Source of the DNA: Hydractinia symbiolongicarpus
Taxonomy: Eukaryota > Cnidaria > Hydrozoa > Anthoathecata > Hydractiniidae
Length of the DNA: 64,000 nucleotides
NCBI RefSeq assembly: GCF_029227915.1
Contig: NC_079876.1
Coordinates: forward strand, 21,826,001 to 21,890,000
Reading direction: 5' to 3'
Made by a program: the position numbers and the translations under genes. Numbering within the stretch: the first letter of the stretch is position 1; each line of letters starts with the position of its first letter. The notes under the pieces were generated by a model, which saw only the letters and a program-made list of their open reading frames with translations, did not search any database and was not told where the DNA came from. Positions 24,401-35,436 of this stretch are shown piece by piece.

Positions 24401-26850
24401 TTCCTTCTACACTCACTGGACTACGACGTTTTAAGTCGTTTTCCATCGCGCCATGGTTTTACAACGCGGTGAAATACGTGTGAAGGCTTATAAGGACTGT
24501 TATATGGCCTTTTGCCGCCTAATAAAGGCTTTACACCTAAAACACGTGGTTCGACGTGTCTGCGCAGGTTACCATCGGTCTATTCCTTCCACTCTTAATG
24601 GACTACGACGTCTCAAGTCGATTTCCAACGCGCCATGGTCTTACAACATAGTGAACTACGTGTAGAGGCCTCTAAAGACTGTTATGTGGCCCTTTGCCAC
24701 CTAACAAAAGTCCTACACGTAAATCACGTGGTTCCACGAGCCTGCGCAGGTTACCATCGGTCTATTCCTTCCACTCTCAATGGGCTACGACGTCTCAAGT
24801 TGTTTTCCATCACGCCATGGTCTCACAACACAGTGAACTACCTGTAGAGGCCTCTAAGGCCTGTTATATGACCTTTTACCACCTAATAAAAGCCTTACAC
24901 GTAAAACATGTGGTTCCATGTGTTAGCCCAGGTAAACATCGGTCTATTCCTTCTACACTCACTGGACTACGACGTTTCAAGTCGTCTTACAACGCAGTGA
25001 AATACGTGTAAATGCCTCTAAGGACTGTTATATGGCCTTTTGCTGCCTAATAAAGGCCTCACACCTAAAACACGTGGTTCGACGTGTCTGCGCAGGTCAC
25101 CATCGGTCTATTCCTTCCACTCCCAATGAACTACGACGTCTCAAGACGATTTCTAGCGCGCCATGGTCTTACAACATAGTGAACTACGTGTAGAGGCCTC
25201 TAAGGGCTGTTATATGACCTTTTACCACCTAACAAAGGTCCTACACGTAAATCACGTGGTTCCACGTACTTCCGCAGGTTAACATCGGTCTATTCCTTCT
25301 ACACTCAATGGACTACGACGTCTCAAGTCGTTTTCCATCGTCCCATGATCTTACAACGCAGTGAACTACGTGTAGAGGCCTCTAAAGTTAGTTATATGGC
25401 CTGTTTCCACCTAATAAAGGCTTTACACGTAATTCACGTGCTTCGACGTGTCTGCGCATGTAACCATCGGTCTATTCCTACCACTCTCAATGGACTACGA
25501 CGTCTCAAGTTGTTTTCCATCACGCCTACCACTCTCAATGGAATACGACGTCTCAAGTTGTTTTCCATCACGCCATGGTCTCACAACACAGTGAACTACC
25601 TGTAGAGGCCTCTAAGGCCTGTTGTATGATCTTTTACTACCTAATAAAAGCATTACACGTAAATCACATGGTTCTACGTACTTCCGCAGGTTAACATCGG
25701 TCTATACCTCCTACACTCAATGGACTACGACGTCTCAAGTCCTTTTCCATCGTCCCATGATCTTACAACGCAGTGAACTACGTGTAGAGGCCTCTAAAGA
25801 TTGTTATAAGGACTGTTGCCACCTAATAAAGGCTTTACACGTAATTCACGTGCTTCGACGTGTCTTAGCAAGTTACCATCGGTCTATTCCTTCCACTCCC
25901 AATGAACTACGACGTCTCAAGACGATTTCTAGCGCGCCATGGTCTTACAACATAGTGAACTACGTGTAGAGGCCTCTAAGGGCTGTTATATGACCTTTTA
26001 CCACCTAACAAAGGTCCTACACGTAAATCACGTGGTTCCACGTACTTCCGCAGCTTAACATCGGTCTATTCCTTCTACACTCAATGGACTACGACGTCTC
26101 AAGTCCTTTTCCATCGTCCCATGATCTTACAACGCAGTGAACTACGTGTAGAGGCCTCTAAAGTTAGTTATATGGCCTGTTGCCGCCTAATAAAGGCTTT
26201 ACACGTAATTCACGTGCTTCGACGTGTCTGCGCATGTAACCATCGGTCTATTCCTACCACTCTCAATGGACTACGACGTCTCAAGTTGTTTTCCATCACG
26301 CCATGGTCTCACAACACAGTTAACTACCTGTAGAGGCCTCTAAGGCCTGTTATACGACCTTTTACCACCTAATAAAAGCCTTACACGTAAATCACGTGGT
26401 TCCACGTGCCTGCGCAGGTTAGCATCGGTCTATTCCTTCTACACTCACTGGACTACGACGTTTCAAGTCGTTTTCCATCGCGCCATGGTTTTACAACGCG
26501 GTGAAATACGTGTAAAGGCTTCTGAAGACTGTAAAATGACATTCTGACGCCTAATAAAGGGTTTACACGTAAATCACGTGTTTCCACGAGCCTGAGCAGG
26601 TTAACATCGGTCTATTCCTTCTACACTCAATGGACTACGACGTCTGAACTTATTTTCCATCGCGCCATGGTCTTACAGCACAGTGAACTACGTGTAGAGG
26701 CCTCTAAGGGCTATTATATGACCTTTTATCTCCTAATACAAGCCTTACACGTAAATCACGTGGTTCTACGTACTTCCGCAGGTTAACATCGGTCTATACC
26801 TCCTACACTCAATGGACTACGACGTCTCAAGTCCTTTTCCATCGTCCCAT
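24400..26850. repeat. Mixed region: A-type island between two B-type copies
   Basis: Bases about 24460-25020 and 26860-27420 match at a constant offset of 2,396 bases and are of B type, including an 18-bp-deleted monomer in each (24981 and 27377). Between them, about 25.09-26.85 kb, the monomers are of A type with the last 48-bp duplication. The offset equals 13 monomers plus 48 minus 18. A single-monomer hybrid lies near 26515, where GCGGTGAAATACGTG is joined to GGCTTCTGAAGACTG. Confidence 0.8.
25477..25572. repeat. 48-bp internal duplication, copy 8 (last)
   Basis: This is the last copy and the only one beyond 24.4 kb. It sits in an A-type island between B-type pieces. It follows copy 7 by 2,942 bases, which fits 16 monomers plus 48 minus the 18-bp deletion at 24981. 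A private change upstream gives CCTGTTTCCACC. Confidence 0.95.
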
Positions 26851-27782
26851 GATCTTACAACGCGGTGAAATACGTGTGAAGGCTTATAAGGACTGTTATA
26901 TGGCCTTTTGCCGCCTAATAAAGGCTTTACACCTAAAACACGTGGTTCGACGTGTTTGCGCAGGTTACCATCGGTCTATTCCTTCCACTCTTAATGGACT
27001 ACGACGTCTCAAGTCGATTTCCAACGCGCCATGGTCTTACAACATAGTGAACTACGTGTAGAGGCCTTTAAAGACTGTTATGTGGCCCTTTGCCACCTAA
27101 CAAAGGTCCTACACGTAAATCACGTGGTTCCACGAGCCTGCGCAGGTTACCATCGGTCTATTCCTTCCACTCTCAATGGGCTACGACGTCTCAAGTTGTT
27201 TTCCATCACGCCATGGTCTCACAACACAGTAAACTACCTGTAGAGGCCTCTAAGGCCTGTTATATGACCTTTTACCACCTAATAAAAGCCTTACACGTAA
27301 AACATGTGGTTCCATGTGTTAGCCCAGGTAAACATCGGTCTATTCCTTCTACACTCACTGGACTACGACGTTTCAAGTCGTCTTACAACGCAGTGAAATA
27401 CATGTAAATGCCTCTAAGGACTGTTATATGGCCTTTTGCCGCCTAATAAAGGCCTCACACCTAAAACACGTGGTTCGACGTGTCTGTGCAGGTTACCATC
27501 GGTCTATTCCTTCCACTCTCAATGGACTACGAGGTCTCAAGTCGCTTTCCAACGCGCGATGGTCTTACAACATAGTGAACTACGTGCAGAGGCCTCTAAA
27601 GACTGTTATATGGCCCTTTGCCAACTAACAAAGGCCCTACACGTAAATCACGTGGTTCCACGTGCCTGCGCAGGTTAGCATCGGTCTATTCCTTCTACAC
27701 TTACTGGACTACGACGTTTTAAGTCGTTTTCCATCGCGCCATGGTCTTATAACACTGTAAACTACGTGTAGAGGCCTCTAAA

Positions 27783-28133
27783 GACTGTTAGATGGCCTTT
27801 TGACGTCTAGTAAAGGCTTTACACGTAAATCACGTGGTTCCACGTGCCTGCGCAGTTTATCATCAGTACAGTCCTTCCGCCATAAATGGACTAAAACGTC
27901 TCAAGTTGTTTTCCATTCCGCCATTGTTTACAACACAGTCAACTACGTGACGGGCCTCTAAGAGCTGTTATATGGCCATTTACCGCCTATTAAATTCCTT
28001 ACACGTAAATCACTTACCTGCGCAGTTTACCATCGGTGTATTCCTTCCACTCTCAATGGAGTAAGACGTCTCAAGTTGTTTTCCATCCCGCCATTGTTTA
28101 CAACACAGTCAACTATGTGTAGAGGCCTCTAAA
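27783..28133. repeat. Divergent two-monomer block, copy 1
   Basis: Two adjacent monomers, 180 and 171 bases by count, carry many shared private changes: CTTTTGACGTCTAG, ATCATCAGTACAG, CCGCCATAAATGG, CCTATTAAATTCC, AATCACTTACCTGCGCAG and GGTGTATTCC. The second has lost about 10 bases that include the CACGTG pair. This copy has one base fewer than the other four and reads GTGACGGGCC. Confidence 0.85.
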
Positions 28134-30660
28134 GATTGTTATATGGCCTGTTGCCGCCTAATAAAGGCTTTACACGTAATTCACGTGGTTCCACGTGTCT
28201 GCGCAGGTTACCATCGGTCTATTCCTACCACTCTCAATGGACTACGACGTCTGAACTCATTTTCCATAGCGCGATGGTCTTACAACACAGTAAAATACGT
28301 GCAGAGGCCACTGAAGATTGTTATATGGTCTGTTGCCGCCTAATAAAGGCTTTACACGTAATTCACGTGGTTCGACGTGTCTGCGCAGGTTACCATCGGT
28401 CTATTCCTTCCACTATCAATGGTCTACGATGTCTCAAGTCGCTTTCCAACGCCCCATGGTCTTACAATGTAGTGAACTACGTGTAGAGGCCTCTAAGGTC
28501 TGCTATATGACCTTTTACCACCTAATAAAAGCCTTACACGTAAATCACGTGGTTCCATGTACTTCCGCAGGTTAACATCGGTCTATTCCTTCCACTCTCA
28601 ATGGGCTACGACGTCTCAAGTCGCTTTCCATTGCGCCATGGTCTTACAACACTGTGAACTACTTGTAAAGGCTTCTAAAGACTATTATATGACCTTCTGA
28701 CGCCTAATAAAGGCTTTACACGTAAATCACGTGTTTCCACGTGCCTGAGCTGGTTAACATCGGTCTATTACTTCTACACTCAATGGACTACGACGTCTGA
28801 ACTTATTTTCCATGGCGCCATGGTCTTACAACAAAGTAAAATACGTGTAGAGGACTCTAAAGATTGTTACATGGCCTGATGCCGCCTAATAGAGGCTTTA
28901 CACGTAATTCACGTGGTTCGACGTGTCTGCGCAGGTTACTATCGGTCTATTCCTGCCACACTCAACGGACTACGATGTCTCAAGTCGTTTTCTGGCGCAC
29001 GTGTAAAGGCCTCTCAGGACTGTTATATGGCCCTTTACCAACTAACAAAGGCCCTACACGTAAATCACGTGTTCCACGTGCCTACGCAGTTTACCATCGG
29101 TCTATTCCTTCCACTCTCAATGGGCTACGACGTCTCAAGTTGTTTTCCATCACGCCGTGGTCTTACATCACAGTGAACTACGTGTAGAGGCCTCTTAGGG
29201 CTGTTATATGGCCTTTTGCCGCCTAATGAAGGCCTTACACCAAAAACACGTGGTTCGACGTGTCTGCGCAGGTTACCATCGATCTATTCCTTCCACTCTC
29301 AATTGACTACGAGGTCTCAAGTCGTTTTCCAACGCGCCATGGTGTTACAACATAGTGAACTACGTGTAGAGGCCTCTAAAGACTGTTATATGGCCCTTTG
29401 CCAACTAACAAAGGCCCTACACGTAAATCACGTGGTTGCACGTGCCTGCCCATGTTACCATCGGTCTATTCCTTTTACACTCACTGGACTACGACGTTTC
29501 AAGTCGTTTTCCATCGCGCCATGGTCTTAAAACGCAGTGAAATACGTGTAAAGGCCTCTAAGGACTGTTATATGGGCTTTTGCCGCCTAACAAAGGTCCT
29601 ACACGTAAATCACGTGTTCCACGTGCCTACGCAGTTTACCATCGGTCTATTCCTTCCACTCCCAATGAGCTACGACGTCTCAAGACGCTTTCCATCGCAC
29701 CATGGTCTTACAGCACAGTGAACTACGTGTAGAGGCCTCTAAGGGCTGTTATATGACCTTTTACCACCTAATACATGCCTTACACGTAAATCACGTGGTT
29801 CCACGTACTTCCGCAGGTTAACATCGGTCTATTCCTTCTACACTCAATGGCCTACGACGTCTCAAGTCCTTTTCCATCGTCCCATGATCTTACAACGCAG
29901 CGAACTACGTGTAGAGGCCTCTAAAGATTGTTATATGGCCTGTTGCCGCCTAATAAAGGCTTTACACGTAATTCACGTGCTTCGACGTGTCTGCGCAGGT
30001 ATTCATGGTCTATTTCTACCACTCTCAATGGACTACTACGTCTCAAGTCGTTTTCCATCGCGCCATGGTCTTACAACGCAGTGAAGTACGTGTAAAGGCC
30101 TCTAAGGACTGTTATATGGCCTTTTGCCGCCTAACAAAGGCCCTACACGTAAATCACGTGGTTCCACGTACTTTCGCAGGTTAACATCGGTCTATTCCTT
30201 CTACACTCAAGGGACTACGACGTCTCAAGTCCTTTTCCATCGTCCCATGATCTTACAACGCAGTGAACTACGTGTAGAGGCCTCTAAAGATTGTTATATG
30301 GCCTGTTGCCGCCTAATAAAGGCTTTACACGTAATTCACGTGCTTCGACGTGTCTGCGCAGGTAACCATCGGTCTATTCCTACCACTCTCAATGGACTAC
30401 GACGTGTCAAGTCGTTTTCCGGCGCCCCATGGTCTCACAACACAGTGAACTACCTGTACAGGCCTCTAAGGCCTGTTATATGACCTTTTACCACCTAATA
30501 AAAGCCTTACACGTAAATCACGTGGTTCCACGTGCCTGCGCAGGTTAGCATTGGTCTATTCCTTCTACACTCACTGGACTACGACGTTTCAAGTCGTTTT
30601 CCATCGCGCCATGGTCTTACAACGCAGTGAAATACGTTTAAAGGCTTCTAAGGACTGTTA

Positions 30661-30842
30661 TATGGCCTTTTGCCGCCTAATAAAGGCCTTACACCTAAAA
30701 CGCGTGGTTCGACGTGTCTGCGCAGGTTACCATCGGTCTATTCCTTCCACTCTCAATGGACTACGACGTCTCAAGTCGCTTTCTAACGCGCCATGGTCTT
30801 ACAACATAGTGAACTACGTGTAGAGGCCTCTAAAGACTGTTA
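30661..30842. repeat. Reference 182-bp monomer (exemplar)
   Basis: This is one full-length monomer, chosen as a reference because it has no indel. By hand count it holds 50 C and 38 G (48% GC) and 13 CpG. In order it contains a hairpin with arms GGCCTTT (30664-30670) and AAAGGCC (30682-30688); the palindromes CTGCGCAG (30718-30725), GACGTC (30765-30770) and CCATGG (30791-30796); and the 12-bp perfect palindrome TAGAGGCCTCTA (30821-30832). The CACGTG pair is degraded in this copy (CGCGTGGTTCGACGTG). Monomer families differ mostly around the hairpin, around the segment after the CACGTG pair, and just before the CCATGG site. Confidence 0.95.
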
Positions 30843-30879
30843 TATGGCCCTTTGCCAACTAACAAAGGCCCTACACGTA
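30815..30879. other. Nested dyad cluster inside the monomer
   Basis: TACGTGTA (30815-30822) is the exact reverse complement of TACACGTA (30872-30879), separated by 49 bases. Inside this pair lie the palindrome TAGAGGCCTCTA (overlapping the left arm) and a short hairpin with arms CCTTTG (30849-30854) and CAAAGG (30863-30868) and an 8-base loop. The same arrangement recurs in most monomers with small changes. Such dyads could extrude as cruciforms in supercoiled DNA or fold in a transcript; this is inference from the sequence only. Confidence 0.8.
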
Positions 30880-31025
30880 AATCACGTGGTTCCACTCAAT
30901 GGACTACTACGCCTCAAGTCGTTTTCCATCGCGCCATGGTCTTACAACGCAGTGAAATACGTGTAAAGGCCTCTAAGGACTGCTATATGGCCTTTTGCCG
31001 CCTAACAAAGGCCCTACACGTAAAT

Positions 31026-31041
31026 CACGTGGTTCCACGTG
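31026..31041. other. Double CACGTG inverted repeat (exemplar)
   Basis: CACGTGGTTCCACGTG is a perfect inverted repeat with 7-base arms (CACGTGG and CCACGTG) around TT, holding two CACGTG E-boxes 10 bases apart. An ACGT in the preceding TACACGTA lies 9 to 10 bases upstream, so three ACGT cores fall on about one helical turn. Many monomers carry this form. Others have one box altered (for example CACGTGCTTCGACGTG, or TTCGACGTG in place of TTCCACGTG). CACGTG is the core site of bHLH proteins such as MYC/MAX, USF and yeast Cbf1; binding here is untested. Confidence 0.7.
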
Positions 31042-32776
31042 CCTGCCCATGTTAGCATCGGTCTATTCCTTTTACACTCACTGGACTACGACGTTTCAAG
31101 TCGTTTTCCATCGCGCCATGGTCTTACAACACTGTGAACTACGTGTAAAGCCTTCTGAAGACTGTAAAATGACATTCTGACGCCTAATAAAGGGTTTACA
31201 CGTAAATCACGTGTTTCCACGTGCCTGAGCAGGTTAACATGGGTCTATTCCTTCTACACTCAATGGAATACGACGTCTGAACTTATTTTCCATCGCGCCA
31301 TGGTCGCACAGCGCAGTGAACTACGTGTAGAGGCCTCTAAGGGCTGTTATATGACCTTTTATCACCTAATACAAGCCTTACACGTAAATCACGTGGTTCC
31401 ACGTACTTCCGCAGGTTAACATCGGTCTATTCCTCCTACACTCAATGGATTACGACGTCTCAAGTCCTTTTCCATCGTCCCATGATCTTACAACGCAGTG
31501 AACTACGTGTAGCCTCTAAAGTTTGTTATATGGCCTGTTGCCGCCTAATAAAGGCTTTACACGTAATTCACGTGCTTCGACGTGTCTGCGCATGTAACCA
31601 TCGGTCTATTCATACGACTCTCAATGGACTACGACGTCTCAAGTTGTTTTCCATCACGCCATGGTCTCACAACACAGTGAACTACCTATAGAGGCCTCTA
31701 AGGCCTGTTGTATGACCTTTTACCACCTAATAAAAGCCTTACACGTAAATCACGTGGTTCCACGTGCCTGCGCAGGTTAGCATCGGTCTATTCCTTCTAC
31801 ACTCACTGGACTACGACGTTTCAAGTCGTTTTCCATCGCGCCATGGTTTTACAACGCGGTGAAATACGGGTAAGGGCTTATAAGGATTGTTATATGGCCT
31901 TTTGCCGCCTAATAAAGGCTTTACACCTAAAACACGTGGTTCGACGTGTCTGCGCAGGTTACCATCGGTCTATTCCTTCCACTCTCAATGGACTACGACG
32001 TCTCAAGTCGATTTCCAACGCGCCATGGTCTTACAACATAGTGAACTACGTGTAGAGGCCACTAAAGACTGTTATATGGCCCTTTGCCACCTAACAAAGG
32101 TCCTACACGTAAATCACGTGGTTCCACGAGCCTGTGCAGGTTACCATCGGTCTATTCCTTCCACTCTCAATGGGCTACGACGTCTCAAGTTGTTTTCCAT
32201 CACGCCATGGTCTCACAACACAGTGAACTACCTGTAGAGGCCTCTAAGGCCTGTTATATGTCCTTTTACCACCTAATAAAAGCCTTACACGTAAAACATA
32301 TGGTTCCATGTTTTAGCCCAGTTAAACATCGGTCTATTCCTTCTACACTCACTGGACTACGACGTTTCAAGTCGTCTTACAACGCAGTGAAATACGTGTA
32401 AAGGCCTCTAAGGACTGTTATATGGCCTTTTGCCGCCTAATAAAGGCCTCACACCTAAAACACGTGGTTCGACGTGTCTGCGCAGGTTACCATCGGTCTA
32501 TTCCTTCCACTCTCAATGGACTACGAGGTCTCAAGTCGCTTTCCAACGCGCGATGGTCTTACAACATAGTGAACTACGTGTAGAGGCCTCTAAAGACTGT
32601 TATATGACCCTTTGCCAACTAACAAAGGCCCTACACGTAAATCACGTGGTTCCACGTGCCTGCGCAGGTTAGCATCGGTCTATTCCTTCTACACTTACTG
32701 GACTACGACGTTTCAAGTCGTTTTCCATCGCGCCATGTTCTTATAACACTGTAAACTACGTGTAGAGGCCTCTAAA

Positions 32777-33128
32777 GACTGTTAGATGGCCTTTTGACGT
32801 CTAGTAAAGGCTTTACACGTAAATCACGTGGTTCCACGTGCCTGCGCAGTTTATCATCAGTACAGTCCTTCCGCCATAAATGGACTATAACGTCTCAAGT
32901 TGTTTTCCATTCCGCCATTGTTTACAACACAGTCAACTACCTGTACGGGCCTCTAAGAGCTGTTATATGGCCTTTTACCGCCTATTAAATTCCTTACACG
33001 TAAATCACTTACCTGCGCAGTTTACCATCGGTGTATTCCTTCCACTCTCAATGGAGTAAGACGTCTCAAGTTGTTTTCCATCCCGCCATTGTTTACAACA
33101 CAGTCAACTACGTGTAGAGGCCTCTAAA
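32777..33128. repeat. Divergent two-monomer block, copy 2
   Basis: It has the same private changes as the copy at 27783, with total length 352. The loss of the CACGTG pair is at 33006-33015. Confidence 0.85.
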
Positions 33129-35436
33129 GATTGTTATATGGCCTGTTGCCGCCTAATAAAGGCTTTACACGTAATTCACGTGGTTCGACGTGTCTGCGCA
33201 GGTTACCATCGGTCTATTCCTACCACTCTCAATGGAATACGACGTCGCAAGACGCTTTACATCGCGCCATGGTCTTACAGCACAGTGAAATACGTGTAAA
33301 GGCTTCTAAGGACTGTTACATGGCCTTTTGCCGCCTAATAAAGGCCTTACACCTAAAACGCGTGGTTCGACGTGTCTGCGCAGGTTACCATCGGTCTATT
33401 CCTTCCACTCTCAATGAGCTACGACGTCTCAAGTCGCTTTCCATTGCGCCATGGTCTTACAACACTGTGAACTACGTGTAAAGGCTTCTGAAGACTATTA
33501 TATGACCTTCTGACACCTAATAAAGGCTTTACACGTAAATCACGTGTTTCCACATGCCTGAGCTGGTTAACATCGGTCTATTACTTCTACACTCAATGGA
33601 CTACGACGTGTGAACTTATTTTCCATGGCGCCATGGTCTTACAACACAGTAAAATACGTGTAGAGGCCTCTAAAGATTGTTACATGGCCTGTTGCCGCCT
33701 AATAGAGGCTTTACACGTAATTCACGTGGTTCGACGTGTCTGCGCAGGTTACTATCGGTCTATTCCTGCCACACTGAACGGACTACGATGTCTCAAGTCG
33801 TTTTCTGGCGCACCGTGGTCTCACAGCACAGTGAACTACGTGTAGAGGCCTCTAAGGGCTGTTATATGACCTTTTATCACCTAATACAAGCCTTACACGT
33901 AAATCACGTGGTTCCACGTACTTCCGCAGGTTAACATCGGTCTATTCCTCCTACACTCAATGGACTACGACGTCTCAAGTCCTTTTCCATCGTCCCATGA
34001 TCTTACAACGCAGTGAACTACGTGTAGAGGCCTCTAAAGTTTGTTATATGGCCTGTTGCCGCCTAATAAAGGCTTTACACGTAATTCACGTGCTTCGACG
34101 TGTCTGCGCATGTAACCATCGGTCTATTCCTACCACTCTCAATGGACTACGACGTTTCAAGTCGTTTTCCATCGCGCCATGGTCTTACAACGCAGTGAAA
34201 TACGTGTAAAGGCTTATAAGGACTGTTATATGGCCTTTTGCCGCCTAATAAAGGCTTTACACCTAAAACACGTTGTTCGACGTGTCTGCGCAGGTTACTA
34301 TCGGTCTATTTCTTCCACTTTCAATGGACTACGACGTCTCAAGTCGATTTCCAACGCGCCATGGTCTTACAACATAGTGAACTACGTGTAGAGGCCACTA
34401 AAGACTGTTATATGGCCCTTTGCCACCTAACAAATGTCCTACACGTAAATCACGTGGTTCCACGAGCCTGCGCAGGTTACCATCGGTCTATTCCTTCCAC
34501 TCTCAATGGGCTACGACGTCTCAAGTTGTTTTCCATCACGCCATGGTCTCACAACACAGTGAACTACCTGTAGAGGCCTCTAAGGCCTGTTATATGACCT
34601 TTTACCACCTAATAAAAGCCTTACACGTAAAACATGTGGTTCCATGTGTTAGCCCAGGTAAACATCGGTCTATTCCTTCTACACTCACTGGACTACAACG
34701 TTTCAAGTCGTCTTACAACGCATTGAAATACGTGTAGAGGCCTCTAAGGGCTGCTATATGACCTTTTACCACCTAATAAAAGCCTTACACGTAAATCACG
34801 AGGTTCCACGTACTTCCGCAGGTTAACATCGGTCTATTCCTTCCACTCTCAATGGGCTACGACGTCTCAAGTCGCTTTCCATTGCGCCATGGTCTTACAA
34901 CACTGTGAACTACGTGTAAATGCTTCTGAAGACTATTATATGACCTTCTGACACCTAATAAAGGCTTTACACGTAAATCACGTGTTTCCACGTGCCTGAG
35001 CTGGTTAACATCGGTCTATTACTTCTACACTCAATGGACTACGACGTCTGAACTTATTTTCCATGGCGCCATGGTCTTACAACTCAGTAAAATACGTGTA
35101 GAGGCCTCTAAAGATTGTTACATGGCCTGTTGCCGCCTAATAGAGGCTTTACACGTAATTCACGTGGTTCGACGTGTCTGCGCAGGTTACTATCGGTCTA
35201 TCCTGCCACACTGAACGGACTACGATGTCTCAAGTCGTTTTCTGGAGCACCGTGGTCTCACAGCACAGTGAACTACGTGTAGAGGCCTCTAAGGGCTGTT
35301 ATATGACCTTTTATCACCTAATACAAGCCTTACACGTAAATCACGTGGTTCCACGTACTTCCGCAGGTTAACATCGGTCTATTCCTCCTACACTCAATGG
35401 ACTACGACGTCTCAAGTTGTTTTCCATCACGCCGTG

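Larger units (their letters stand above)
26851..35436. repeat. Domain B, left part: irregular order, no adjacent large duplication seen
   Basis: The monomers are those of domain B in an order that does not repeat within this stretch. The part from about 30.55 to 34.7 kb is related to 41.63-45.7 kb. The offset steps 11,382, 11,200, 10,836 and 11,018, that is by one or two monomers at a time. Several one-base losses occur, for example CACGTGTTCCACG near 29070 and 29620, and a 3-base loss in the palindrome (GTGTAGCCTCTAAAG) near 31512. Confidence 0.75.

Noticed and set aside
27850-27870. Hammerhead ribozyme core (CTGATGA) on the minus strand of the divergent block
   Set aside because: The box occurs only where ATCATCAG is present and not in normal monomers. 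I found no GAAA at the right distance and no fitting stems.
27783-28133. Unique sequence or a different satellite family in the divergent blocks
   Set aside because: The landmarks of the 182-bp monomer are still present in order, so these are diverged members of the same family.
30708-30718. tRNA-like B box (GGTTCGAC) suggesting a tRNA-derived repeat
   Set aside because: Only GGTTCGA agrees. The following bases do not fit, no A box stands at the right distance upstream and no cloverleaf can be drawn.
30709-30727. CENP-B box candidate at GTTCGACGTGTCTGCGCAG
   Set aside because: Only the TTCG part and two of the last four core bases agree with the TTCG....A..CGGG core. The central A is G and CGGG reads TGCG. 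The match is too weak.
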